Source: Todiramphus chloris collaris (lineage: Eukaryota > Chordata > Aves > Coraciiformes > Alcedinidae). From it: a DNA stretch of 64,000 bases. The translations under genes were made by a program, and so were the position numbers. This document shows, piece by piece, positions 22,889 through 34,800 of this stretch. The notes beneath the pieces are model-generated. The model saw only the letters and a program-made list of their open reading frames with translations, ran no database searches and was not told the origin of the DNA. The DNA is taken from positions 11,744,764 to 11,808,763 of the forward strand of contig JANVCC010010406.1 in assembly GCA_025345505.1 (NCBI GenBank), read 5' to 3'. Each line of letters begins with the position of its first letter. The first letter of the stretch is position 1.

Positions 22889-25800
22889 GTTGGTGGTCCG
22901 TTGTCAGGCGGCGGCGGCGGTGCTGGGGTGGGCCGGGCGCGCTGAGGGCCGGGGCGGGGCGGGCCGCGGGTACAGGCCCTGGTTCCAGGGGCTGTGTTTG
23001 CTGGTGGCTGCCGTGCCGCCGCCCAGGGGACGTGAGCGGCGACGGGGCGCTGCCAGGGGACTTGCCCTCCGCCTTAACACATACGTGCATACGTACATAT
23101 GTGTCTGTTGGAGTCCGTTCCGAGACTGGCGTAGCCTTTTGAAAGGATGGCCAGTGAAGGGTGGTGGGCAGGCCACCACACAAGGGGGATCTTCCTGTCT
23201 CTGACGGGTCTAACAGAGCCATAAACTGAGCGAAGCTTCCACCCACACTGGCATAGCAGGCTGGGGCCCGAGATGGGGCCTGTGCTGGGGACCCCTTTGC
23301 CGTACACCTCCCTTTGCATGCGGTGAAGGAAAGTATTCTTAAACTATTTTTTTTTTTTTTGGTAGAAATTTCACCTTGCTGAATTCATAGCTTGATATCT
23401 TAGGACTTTTTGGGTCATGGGAAGCCACATGGAATTGTGTGGAAGACGCTAAACCCGCGGCCATAAGTGTAATAAGTCAAGCGACAGGAGCACAACCAAG
23501 AGTCATGTTTTTGGAAAGCCACCTTTCCAAAAATCTTGACCTTTGGGAGGAACTGAACTCAGTAACGTTGTGGTGATGATAGGTAACTTTATTGTGCCTT
23601 TTCAGCTTCCCCAGGCAGAATTGCTCAGCGCTGCTTCCTGGTAGCTAAAATCCCATGCCTCAAAAATGCCGCCCTTTCACCTGGCACTGGGGCCACTCAG
23701 CAGAAAACTGGCATGACGAACTCAAACGTGACCTTCAGCTTACTTGAGCAAAGCACTGTCAGACAGTTGCTTGTGCTACAGAAAATAGTGCTTTAAAGCC
23801 CCATGCTTGCTAGTGTCATCCTTATCAGTGAATGACCATACAGAACTTCATTAAAAAAGCCTCCTTTGTGTGACTTTTATCAACAGAATGAAAAATAGCT
23901 TTAAAAGAAACCCCACCAAACAAAGAAAAATAGCTCTTTTTCTTATTTTCTAACTGTTTGGTAAAGTGTTGTACGTAGTCTCGTATTCTGACTGGATTTC
24001 CGTTTATCAGGTCTTTATGACAAAAATTTGCAAAGGAGTTCAGAGCTGGATACATGTGTATAATTGCATGTCAGAAGGACAATAAAGAGAAAAATTGTTT
24101 CACGCTCCAAGAATAAAAAACATTTAGTGGTAGCAAATGGATTTTCCAATAAAGGCTTTAAGGTAGTTGCTAAGAATTCTATGTAGAATAGTAATACCTT
24201 TTTTAAAAACATTTAATGTTTCTTAGCATTAATTTCTACCACCGTCTGCATGTATTTCTATGTCTTCCTTCAAGAAATTTTATCCAGGTGTTCATCACGC
24301 ATCATCAAGGCCTCATGATCTGAGCAATGTGCAAATATGGTTTGTTCTTCCAACTGAAGCATTTTCTGTTTTATTTCAAAAGACAGAACAGCCTCTTGAG
24401 CAGATTTCAAAGGTGGTACAAAGAGTATTTGGAAAAAACTTAGAAAAACACTTGCATGAACTTTGCAGTTCACAGGAGATGCAAAAACAAGGAGATGACC
24501 AAAAATGGAGTATTTCCAGATGAGCGTCTACCTTTAATTTCCAATGGGACAAATCTTTACAGGTGGAAAAAAATAACCAAAAAAACCAGAAAAGCTTTTT
24601 TGTGTGTATTCATCTTTTTTTGATTATGCTTTTATGACTAAATTTAGCTAATTGCTAGCATTTAATGAAAAATGTTTTTGTGTACAAGGGAGATATCCTT
24701 TACTGTTGGTTTTTTTTTTTACCTTTACAAATTTATAATTTTCTTACATACAGAGTTCAGGTTTCTGAAGATTTGTTTCATGCTGAAAAATAAAACTTCT
24801 CAGGGAAAGCTTTAGTGTTTTAAAAACAACAAGGTAGTGGTTCATCCACATACAAGGTCTCCAAACTGCTCACAGCTGTGTTGTAAAGACAGTTTAATGC
24901 ATCCAACTTGTGAATGTGTCAGAAAAAGGTGATATTTGAAGTTTTAGTTAAGCAGCTTGGCTTATATAGTGACTTCTTTCTTCATTAGGTCGAAGATTTC
25001 TTCTTTCTGCAGCCTATGTGGACAGCTCAAAATGGGAAAAGAGACAAAAAGAGGAGCATAGCCTGGGTGAGAAAAATTTGTTTCTTTTTCTTCACTTTGA
25101 CTAACTAATTGCAACATGAATCTTTTTAGACTAGCTCATCATCTATAAATATTTTAAAATAAAAAAGTGTGGAGCAGAATGCTTCTTGGATTCTGTGTCA
25201 ACATCTGCTCAATGTGTTAAAAATATGTCATATATATTCAAAACTATAATGTAGAAACAAGTTAGAATTTACCCATTTAATGAACGTTTGGTTTCTACAA
25301 GCCGATTTTTTTTTCTTTCACAAAATCCAAAGCTTTTATGAATGTAATCATTTTCTGTCTGACAGTTATTACTGTCTCTTATGTGTTCTCTTCACTGACA
25401 TTGTTTGTACTGTAATGCAGTGTGGAAGAAGAAGTATTCTGTAAGTATCGCAGGATGTTTCTACTGAAAAACGTTTTTTTAGGAGAACATTTCCCTTGGA
25501 GTTTTGCAGAAGAGAAAGTTACACTTCTCGTTGGAATATTAGATTTTTCTTTGGAGGAAAAATGAAATGAAACATTGTATTTCTGAGAAGTTGTACAGTA
25601 AACTGTATACAGCACTGAGATCTCTTGTGTGAATTTCATTGCTAAATTCTTAGGCTAGATTACATTTGAAATTACGTTCCACTATCCCTTGGTGACTGTG
25701 TTAAATAGAAAGCATCATGCAAAGCATTTTTCCGTGCTAGAGATACATATGCATTATTTCATACCATGAGTATTTTGGAGACCCCTTAATACATACTATT

Positions 25801-28800
25801 TGTCTTCTGGTTTTCATTCCTTGGCCCCTGAACTGTATTTGTTAATTTTAATACAGATATTGAGGCTGAAAGAAGAATTAGGTGAAATTCAAGGGCTATT
25901 GTCAGGCAGGAAGACAGAAGTGATCAGAAAGGTGCTTTTTGTGTACTTATTTGTTTCTGTTATTTGCCTATAAACAGCTAGGTTGGTATTGTTAATGTGA
26001 TTTACTGTACATGGGCCAGAAACAGACAGTGGGTGCTCAGAACTGTGGCTTGGATCCAGTAGGGACTCCTAATACCCTTTACTGTCAGTAGGACTGCTCA
26101 TACAATGTTTCTTGGGCTGAAGCCACAGACTAGTGCCGCGAGATGCATTTGAACCAGTCAGCTCCAGAAGAAAAAGGATTTTTTTTTTTTTTTGACAAAC
26201 ATTATAGGAATAGATCCACTGTGGAAGAAAACTTTGTTGTGCAAGTATAGTTCATGTTTGGCTTTCCTCAGGCCTGGCAAGACCTCTTGTGACACAGTTC
26301 TTGCTGCCGCTCTGCTGATGATCTTGATCCAAAGCAGATGTCTGTTCTGTGCTTTTCAAAGAACTGCTTTGCATTTTCATTTTGCATTCACAGAAAAGAG
26401 AAAACAAGTTAACAAGATGTCAGCTGTATTAGCATTTTAAAAGAGGAGACAGTGCTGCAGACCTCTGCTCTGTAGCTCTCAGTTGTATGGTTGCACATAC
26501 TGTCTTGTGTGTAGTAACTGGTGATTGTAGCTGGAGTCAGTTCCTTGTGTTGAGGAGATGCTCTTTCATTTCTGTATTTCAGACACTGTTTCAGAACTGG
26601 CATTCTGCAAAACTATGTTGTGAGAATACATTTAAAGGAAAAAGAAGTTTTGATTTAAATTCAGCTTCATATCTCTGCTTCAGTGATGTGGTGCTGTCCC
26701 AGACTCAAACTCATTTACTGTTTTTGTATAAGATACGCTTTATTCTCTTCTCCATAGTCTCAGTTTGGCATTCCAAGCATGAATGAGTTTAGCAAACTTC
26801 AGTATTGAAAAAAAACATGGGAAGGAACAAGATTATGTTTTGTCTACAGAAGGACACTAGCTCAGAAAGGTAGGGATTGAAAACGTGGTAATTTGGAATT
26901 TACAAACTGCTTGCTCATAGGAAAATAGCTTTCTTTTTAAAATAGCTTTCTTTGTTTTTTTTTTTTTTTTTGGCTCTTCTTATAAAAATGAGGTATGAAA
27001 GGAACAGGAGTTATGTCTGGACTTAGATTCTCCAATGTTTCAGTTGGTTTATTACGGTCAAGGGTAAAATTTAGGGACTGTAAGCACCTTGTTGAGAAGA
27101 GTAACAATCACCAGAATTTCAGGGGGTGTCAGAGTCCAAGTGAAATAGTAAATATCTTGTTAGAAAAACGCATGGTACCCAGAATGGCTCGTCTGTAACA
27201 CCAGGTGGCAGTGCTGCTTCATAGACTTGAATATTCAAAACCGCCTTCGGTACAAAGCTGTAGTTCTTTCCAGAAACTGCTGGGGATTTGGAAATACTGA
27301 GATTCTGAGAAATGTGAAACATATCAAATTCGAAGACAAACTACTTGCCTCAGCCTTCTCTTATATTTTAATTAGGTCTTTAAAATAACTCAAGACTTTC
27401 TTTACATAGAAAAGCAAAATCTTTTCTTGTGAGCTAAGGTTTTGTAAACTTTCCATCATAGTTGTATCTGCTTTCCTATTGCTGCCCCATCACTGGGAGG
27501 ATAGTGACCTTACATGGTGGCCAGATGTGGCAGTTGTTGATGTGGCTACATCCTTTGGATAGGCACATACTGTGAAGCAAACTGAAACTGTGTTGGTTCT
27601 GTATGCCACCAAACTGGTATTAGATGTTGTAACCACTGACTTGGAAGGTGAGGGTCAGTATTTTCCCAGTCATTGTCCTCAATTACTCTGTTGCAGGCTG
27701 CAAGACATTAAGTTTCTGTGACTAAATGAAAATAGAGTGAACAGGACATCTCAGATACCAATATTCTAGAGGCAGCTGTGAAGTCATGTCCAGGAATTAA
27801 ATGACCTCATCTCAGACTGACTGTTTTGTTTGTTTAAATTCATGAGATTCTGCAATATCCAGAAATACATTTTTTGAGAAATTAAAGTTATATAAAAGTT
27901 CATCTCGTAGAAATGTATTTTTAGGCAATTTTTTATGCAAGAATTTATATATTGATGTCACCTTTGGTAATGACTATCAGATAAAACACTTGCAGCATCT
28001 GTTAAGAATATACGTAGAACTTTGCTTTGGCCACTAAAACATTTATTTGGTTTATACATCATTGTTAATACTCAAGTTTTACTACCAGTAGTGCTAGGAG
28101 ACTTAGGCATTCACGTTTTTGCCCTTTAGTATTTCTGTTGGTATGTTTTTAACTAAGAAGAAGCTTTAATCTCTATTACTGAATAGCAACTTATAGAGCA
28201 AACTTGGTTTACAAAAGGTAGTTAAATTATTTCAAATCATGAATATGAGAAAAAAATCTGGTTTTAGGTTCTCTTCCGAGAAAACAAACCAGAACTACTC
28301 ACAGCAAATTATTTTTATCTAGAAACTATAGCAGAAACAGCAGCTTGCCTGGAAACAAAGGTAAATTTCCCATTAACTTGGTTTATCTTCTATAAGATTT
28401 AATCAGCTTTTATTGTATTGTGACAGTTACACTGGAGCTGATAGATAATTGCTTCATGTTGATTTCCATGCTAAATTTCAGCTCTGTAGATAGTGTAAAA
28501 GGTCAGTAATTAAAATTCTGTGTGTGAACTGTTTCAGAGGAGGCCTGTGTATAAATGGCTCACAGTCTTGGGATCTTGCACTCAAAGTATTGTATTTGTT
28601 TGGTTTATATTCCACTTAAGTACTTAGTGTTTCCTGAAATGGTCTCTTCATGAGCACTGAGACCAAAGAAGTGTCAAGCTCAGGGGTTGAGGATGGCCCA
28701 AATGGTTTTTGGTATCACCTTCCAGTTTTCAGAGGGTGATGAGTAACAAAAATAGTTCTGGAATAGGTAAATGAACTCACAACCTGTGCAGTTGTCTGTC

Positions 28801-31800
28801 TCAGGTCTGTGTTGCTATGTCATCAAACACAGCAGATTTTGGAGTGAATACTTTTTCCCAGCTCTCTTGAAATGCAGATGAAGAATGTTGCATGATGGTT
28901 GGCTTAGTATGTTTAGCCTGTTGTTAGTTCCTGACAAGCTGACTTGGCTGCAGCATCCATTCTTTCTAAATTGTATCACTACAGGGAATGCCCCTATAAC
29001 CTTTACCTACATGTTCCATCATGACCTCTGTGACTGCTGGAGAGATGCATTACAGACATGTACAGACACTTAGAAGGATATTTCCACAGAAATTTCTCTG
29101 CCATTAAAAATGTTGGTCCACTGTTCTATTGGCTATCTGGTATAGCATGGCCTTGGTGGCCCACATCAGATCAGCATCTTGTGTTGTATTTTGTAAGGAG
29201 CTGGTACTTGGGTCAGTAACTTTGCTGCAGATTTTGCTTTGCTTTCATGGTCATGACATGCTTGCCTTCTCTTAGCCAGAGATAAATGCTTTTTATTGCA
29301 TTTTGAAGAACATCTTGAAGTGCCTTGGGAAGGAATGTGTTACGTAAGTGCAAAATACTGTTACGTGGCAGACAGCAGCATTGTACAGACTGAGTCAACC
29401 ATTTTATTCCATATCAAGGTTCCATCATTTTACTGCAGCAAAATTCTTTGGACACGTACTGTAATTTGGGAGAATACCTGTAAGGTCAGAGTAGCATTGA
29501 ATGCCATTCATGCTGTTAAAACTGTTTGCCCCTCAGTATTCACTGTCAGTACAGGCGTGTTTTTAAAACTGCAAATAGCGATACCGTTTCTTTGTGGGCA
29601 GATCCCTTGGAGACACAGCATGTTACTAGTGCAATGCTGCTTCCTCCCCCTGACAACTTTGCTGGAGTAGAAGGCTTAGTCAATTCTGATGTAGTGCTGC
29701 AAATTGTGCTCACCTCACATGTCATTGGTAGGTGTAAAGGTCAGATGACTTTTTTTGAAAATTAATAGTAAAACAAGCCAGCCCATCAGCTCCTAAAGGA
29801 TGCCCACTGGGACTGACTGAGATGTGTCAGAGGAGAGGCTGGTTTAGTAACAGTTGTACTTGGGGTGGAAAGGATGAAGCAAGGTGATAACGGTGGAGAG
29901 AGAATATGTTACATTCCTAGGCCTGGAAGGTGCAGGAGAAGAGAAAGAAAATGATTGAAGTCTCTAAATTTTTTATATATTGGATATCATCAGTTTGTGT
30001 TTCAGCTAAGAATCAAACAGCTGACATTAAACATACAATAAACTCTTCCTTAGTCATCCTGATTTTCCAGGAACAGTACAAAACTAAAACTCCAAATTAA
30101 ATTAATTTAACTTCCATGTAACTTCATTAAATGTAATGGTTGTCTACCTGTTCAACAGTCAGAAGCCTGAAGTTCCTGTATGGTGAAATTAATGTTGTTA
30201 TATCACTGCTGGAGCAGAATGCCATGAAGTTAATAAGGTACTGGCACAGTGCCTGGTTTGATTAACAGGATTTCTTTGGCTTGCTCTTTGTGACTGTAGG
30301 ATTTATCAGTATGATACTGCTTATTTCTGTGTCTCATTAGTTTACCATAAAATAAAGGACAAACATGCCAAAAACACTGTCCAGCATATGCTAAGCTTGA
30401 AAGCAAGTGTGAATTGCAAGGACATCTGCTCTATTTTTTTCAGATGAGTTATATTAGTTATACTAAATTAATCAAAGACATTATAAGGTAGTTTGCTTTC
30501 AAAATAATTGTATGGAGAACCTTTCCATGTCTTATTTTCTGTTACAACTATTTAACAGTAATTGAAAGTACAGTTTTCATAGAAATTCAAAATGAGATTT
30601 TATCAAGGAATCGGAATTTGATTTCATGGACAGAGCTCTGTTGTTGGTTATATGATGGCTCTGCAAATTTTCCTGTAATGCCAGTTGATTAAATGTACTC
30701 TTTTTCTGTTTTCTCCAGCTGACTTAGCCCACTTAATGGACAGAACCTATGAAAGAATGCTGCCTGTCAGCTCCTTGACAATATCCCGGGTAAGGAAATA
30801 AATCCCAATCATAAAGTGATGGAAATTACAGGGGAATGCTTGTGAAATCAAGTGAGCCGAGAGGAGATAAATGGTATCACCTCTGCTGGGAGCTCTGGAA
30901 TCATAAATGTCTTGTTATACCGTTAGATTGCCGTGTAAAGCTGTCTTACTGTTACTTTGTACTTATTAGTACCTGCACTGTAGGGTCTTCAAAAACAGAT
31001 ATATTTATTTACTCAGTAAAATCAGGCCTTACTGCTATTGGGATGTGTATTTCCTTAATGTATGTTTCCTGCCTTTCTGTGGTTTCTGTCGTAGTGAGAG
31101 CTCTAGTGGCTCCTCAAGCACTTTATAGGAACCCAGGCTGCAAAGAGAATACAGTGGATTAGTACACTGCCTGCCTGTATCACCTTCCACTTCCAGGTTT
31201 CTTTCAGAGTGAGGCAGAGATGGATACTTTTTGCCTCTATAGTTTTCTTTCCTTGCCTCAACAGACCGAGGCAGGACAAATGCTGGCATGGGATAAGCAA
31301 AGCCATTGTTTTTACCAAAATTATTATCTAGTTCCATCGTCTGTATCGGTTAATGTGGTGGGGGCGCGCAAATGCAGGGATGTGAGATAAACTTTTAAGT
31401 TCCCTCTGTGAGTGCTTGTACTGAAGAAGGAAAATAGATATATATCACATGTTTAAAAAAAACCAATAAATCCTGAATAATTTCAATCTTAAAAATTATC
31501 CAGACTAGCTGAGTCACCACCCTGGGTACCTTAGTAACACCAGTACTCAGGATCATTGTCATCTCAAATTGAAGAGTCACGGAACAGTTTGTACAGTTAC
31601 AAGATCAAGCATTTAAACAGACCAGTCATTCTTGATCATTGCTGCTGAGAGAGCATCCATGAGGGAAATGGGTGTTCCTCTCCATTTTATTACTTAATCA
31701 TCTTTATTCCTTTCCTTCATGATCCTGCTTTGGGCTGATCTCTTCCCTGGAGAAGTGTCATTTCCACATTGTCAGGTGGCCACATGTTCCAGTACTGGAG

Positions 31801-34800
31801 CTCATGTCAGATTCTTATTTTTGTAAAATGTAAATAAAGTGCACAAGGCATGCTATTGCCACACTTGAAAGATGAAGCTTGCGTGTATGCAGCTTATGAG
31901 GACAGTGAAGAAACTGAGGAGAAAGTACCAGCCAGCTGAAACTATTATTTTTTAACTTATGCTTAGGATAAAGAGAAGTACTGACCTTGAGAATAAGTTT
32001 ATCATGTATTCTGAGCTAAAGGTACTATGTTGGGAAGGCTGAAATGTTTCCTCATTTTTATGCTTATGTTAGTAAGACCTTCAGGAAAAACAGGATTCAC
32101 TGCTACCGTAAGATAAAGTCTGAAAACTTGGATTTTATTTAAATAATTGGTAGCACTGGGAGTTTTGGAAGATTTCCTGTAGTAGACAAGATTTTAAATG
32201 GGAGGAATATTGTGCTTTACAGCATGGGGGATGATTTTTTTTTTTCTTACCATTATTTATATGTGAGGTGACATACAAAATGCTGCTTCCCCTGTCCTTC
32301 AGAATTAATACTATGAATGGGCACAACTGGCAAATGCTAGGGAAAAGAATACCTTTTAGAAAGAAGACAGACCTGTTGAGACACTCCTCTTAAAATTAGG
32401 GGGAAAAAAAAGTAAGGAACTGAATGTATCCTTAGATTAAAAGATGTGATTAAAGAGGAAAAAATCAGAGAGGAGCAGCAAAAATACACAGTACTGAGCT
32501 GTATGGACATAATTCATGGATGGTCTCCCATGTTTTCATGGTGCATAATGTTTCTTAGATGTGAGGAGGGGAGTTGTCTCCGTTTAAAAAGATTTGACTT
32601 TTGGAGGTCTAGAAGAAACCTGAGCGGGAATGAGCAAAAGATTTGAAGACCTCAGTACTGTTGAACACCTAAATGTGCCAGATCTATCTTATTAACTGAA
32701 GTAGAATTTTATTCTAATATGTTTTGTGAGTTATCCTATAAAGCTTTTATTTCTCCTTTTTCTTTTTTTTTTTTTTTAAATCAGTTTGTTGACAACATTT
32801 CTTCACGAGAGGAAGTGGATCAAGCTGAATACTATCTTTACAAGTAAGCATCTTCTCCCCCCAACGTGAACTTTGAGACATACAAGTAAATATCATGAAG
32901 TCCTGCCCCTTTTAGGACTCTGACCCTTTCCAGCTGTATGTGGATCTACTTGTCTTACATCTCACAGCTAAGAACCTTCTTAGTAGTGTCTCCTTTGTTA
33001 TGGCTAACCTCCTTCTGGATCTCTGGCATTGATTCCTTCCTGTCAGGTGTGTTAGTCTGAGCTGCTGAACAGTTAATTCAACCTTCAGCTATGATTTGCA
33101 TCAGAGATGTGGAAATTATAAGGAATTTTATTTGTTTAGTTTTTCCTTCTGATACGTTTGTGTTCTCTGAGTCATAATTTAACTAAATTGACTATATGCC
33201 TATTTGCATGTGTTAGTGTAGTACTTGAAGAAGCTTGTTTGCTTAGAATGAACATCAGCGAGAACGGGCATGCTGTGGTAGTGATAAAGTCAGGAAGGCT
33301 AAATGAAGTACGGATTTGAGTTTTATCCCTTTAGTACTCTATGTTCCCCAGATAAGCTTAGATCAGTTCACCTTACGCATGGGTTGTCAGGGTTTTCTGC
33401 AACTATTTTTGTGTTGAATTGAGTGTATTGGGTGCCTTTTCTGCTAGTGTTGGGTTGAATGCTTTCTTGCTTCTAGCCAGTACATCTCAAAGTAACTTTA
33501 AGAGGGCGGTAATTCTTGTGATCACTAAAAAAATTCAGGGTTTTTTTACAGATGGTTGCACAACATGTTTTTGAGAGCTAGATTTCCTGATGGAGAAAGA
33601 AACTCATCCTGTCAAAGTGCACGAGAGAGCATCTTTACAAATAACGCCAAGCTGTTATGTGTAGGTAGTAATGATTGTTACTTTAATGAAGAAGTTTACT
33701 GGATAGCACTTTCAAAATATATGCATATTTATAAGTGTATAACTGCATTAGGCCTAACATCTCTGATTCCCTGGTGCTACTGTGGCAGTATCTGAACATC
33801 GGAGCTTCAGGATGGAAACATTAGAAATCCAGTTTGGTAATACTAGCAATCACCTGTAATGAAAAAATAAAAGGAGGAACGAGAATCTGTCACAGTGAGG
33901 ACATCAGACTTCTAATCAATTTTTCATTAGTCCTGTCAGAATCTGTGGTCAGAAATTAGTTTTCCATCCTGCAGCAGGTAAGATGAAAGCAGGAGAAAGT
34001 AAAGCCAGTTTAAGGCAAGCCCTCGTTTTTGTTTTACAGATGTGCAATTAGTACCTTTTGCTAACATTCTCAAATATGCTACTATAAGTTGCACCGCACA
34101 GACTTGAGTGCTTTCTAATGGAGTCAGGCCCTGTAGGGTAAGCATGCCAAGAGACCTTTGAGTGCCCTGACACCAAGAGGAGAGTGTGGTACTTTAATTG
34201 CTGAGTCTCAAAATGGCACAGATAAAATACAGAGTGAGATTTTGTATGTAACGTGTTGTACAGGTTATTTCTTCTTGAAAAAAAGGGTTTCAGATAAAGT
34301 GGGGAAAAGAAAAAAAAAAAAGCATGGAAAACATTCCATAGTAAGAGGGAGAGGATAGAATGGGAATCTCTAACATGTAAATATCCTCCCTGCTCTTCAT
34401 CTCTGTCTGTACATCAGTTTGAAATACAGGGGTTTTATCCTTAAAAACTACAGTCTAAATGAGAGATTTGCAATTCAAACATAATTACAGTTATTTACAG
34501 TTTCTCTAAGAAATATTTCTCCAGTGGCTGGTGAGAGTGCACATCAGTTGTGATCATTTGTAACTAGCACAGATTTCAGTATTCTGTGTGGACAGAACAG
34601 AGAGGTGCTGATGTGTCATGGCTTGTTAGACACTCTTATGCTGGAATTCTTCTTGTGTGTGTCCCTGTAATGTTACCTTGTTTTGGTGTTACAAAATGGT
34701 TTGTCTTTTGGTGATGGTAGCACCAGTTTTCCAGAAGGATTCATTCAGCATGATCCATGAAACTTCTCAAAATGCATTTATATGCAAGTAGTGAAGCAGT

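Larger units (their letters stand above)
22380..23060. promoter_or_regulatory. CpG island with bidirectional PTCD2/MRPS27 promoter
   Basis: A sharply bounded GC- and CpG-rich block in AT-rich surroundings. It spans both first exons, the 88 bp between the two ATGs (22737-22824) and the start of each first intron. There is no obvious TATA box. GC boxes of the Sp1/KLF type occur at 22769-22778 (ggcggggcgc) and 22951-22960 (ggggcggggc). Both start codons lie in ATGGCGGC. With so little space between the genes, the 5' untranslated regions must be very short or overlap the opposite gene. Confidence 0.9.

Noticed and set aside
22365..23246. 293-codon open frame on the minus strand through the CpG island
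   Set aside because: Only the part from 22736 to 22631 is PTCD2 exon 1. The rest is open because stop codons are rare in GC-rich DNA; it reads through the PTCD2 donor and direct repeat copy B and has low-complexity Pro/Arg/Ala composition.
21971..23321. The flanking direct repeats as the two LTRs of a small retroelement
   Set aside because: The enclosed block is the promoter and first exons of two conserved genes, not gag/pol sequence. I see no primer-binding site or polypurine tract, and the repeat borders do not clearly show TG...CA.
29296..29765. Two overlapping plus-strand frames of 124 and 79 codons in MRPS27 intron 2
   Set aside because: They overlap each other and a minus-strand frame, have no domain features and no flanking gene signals.
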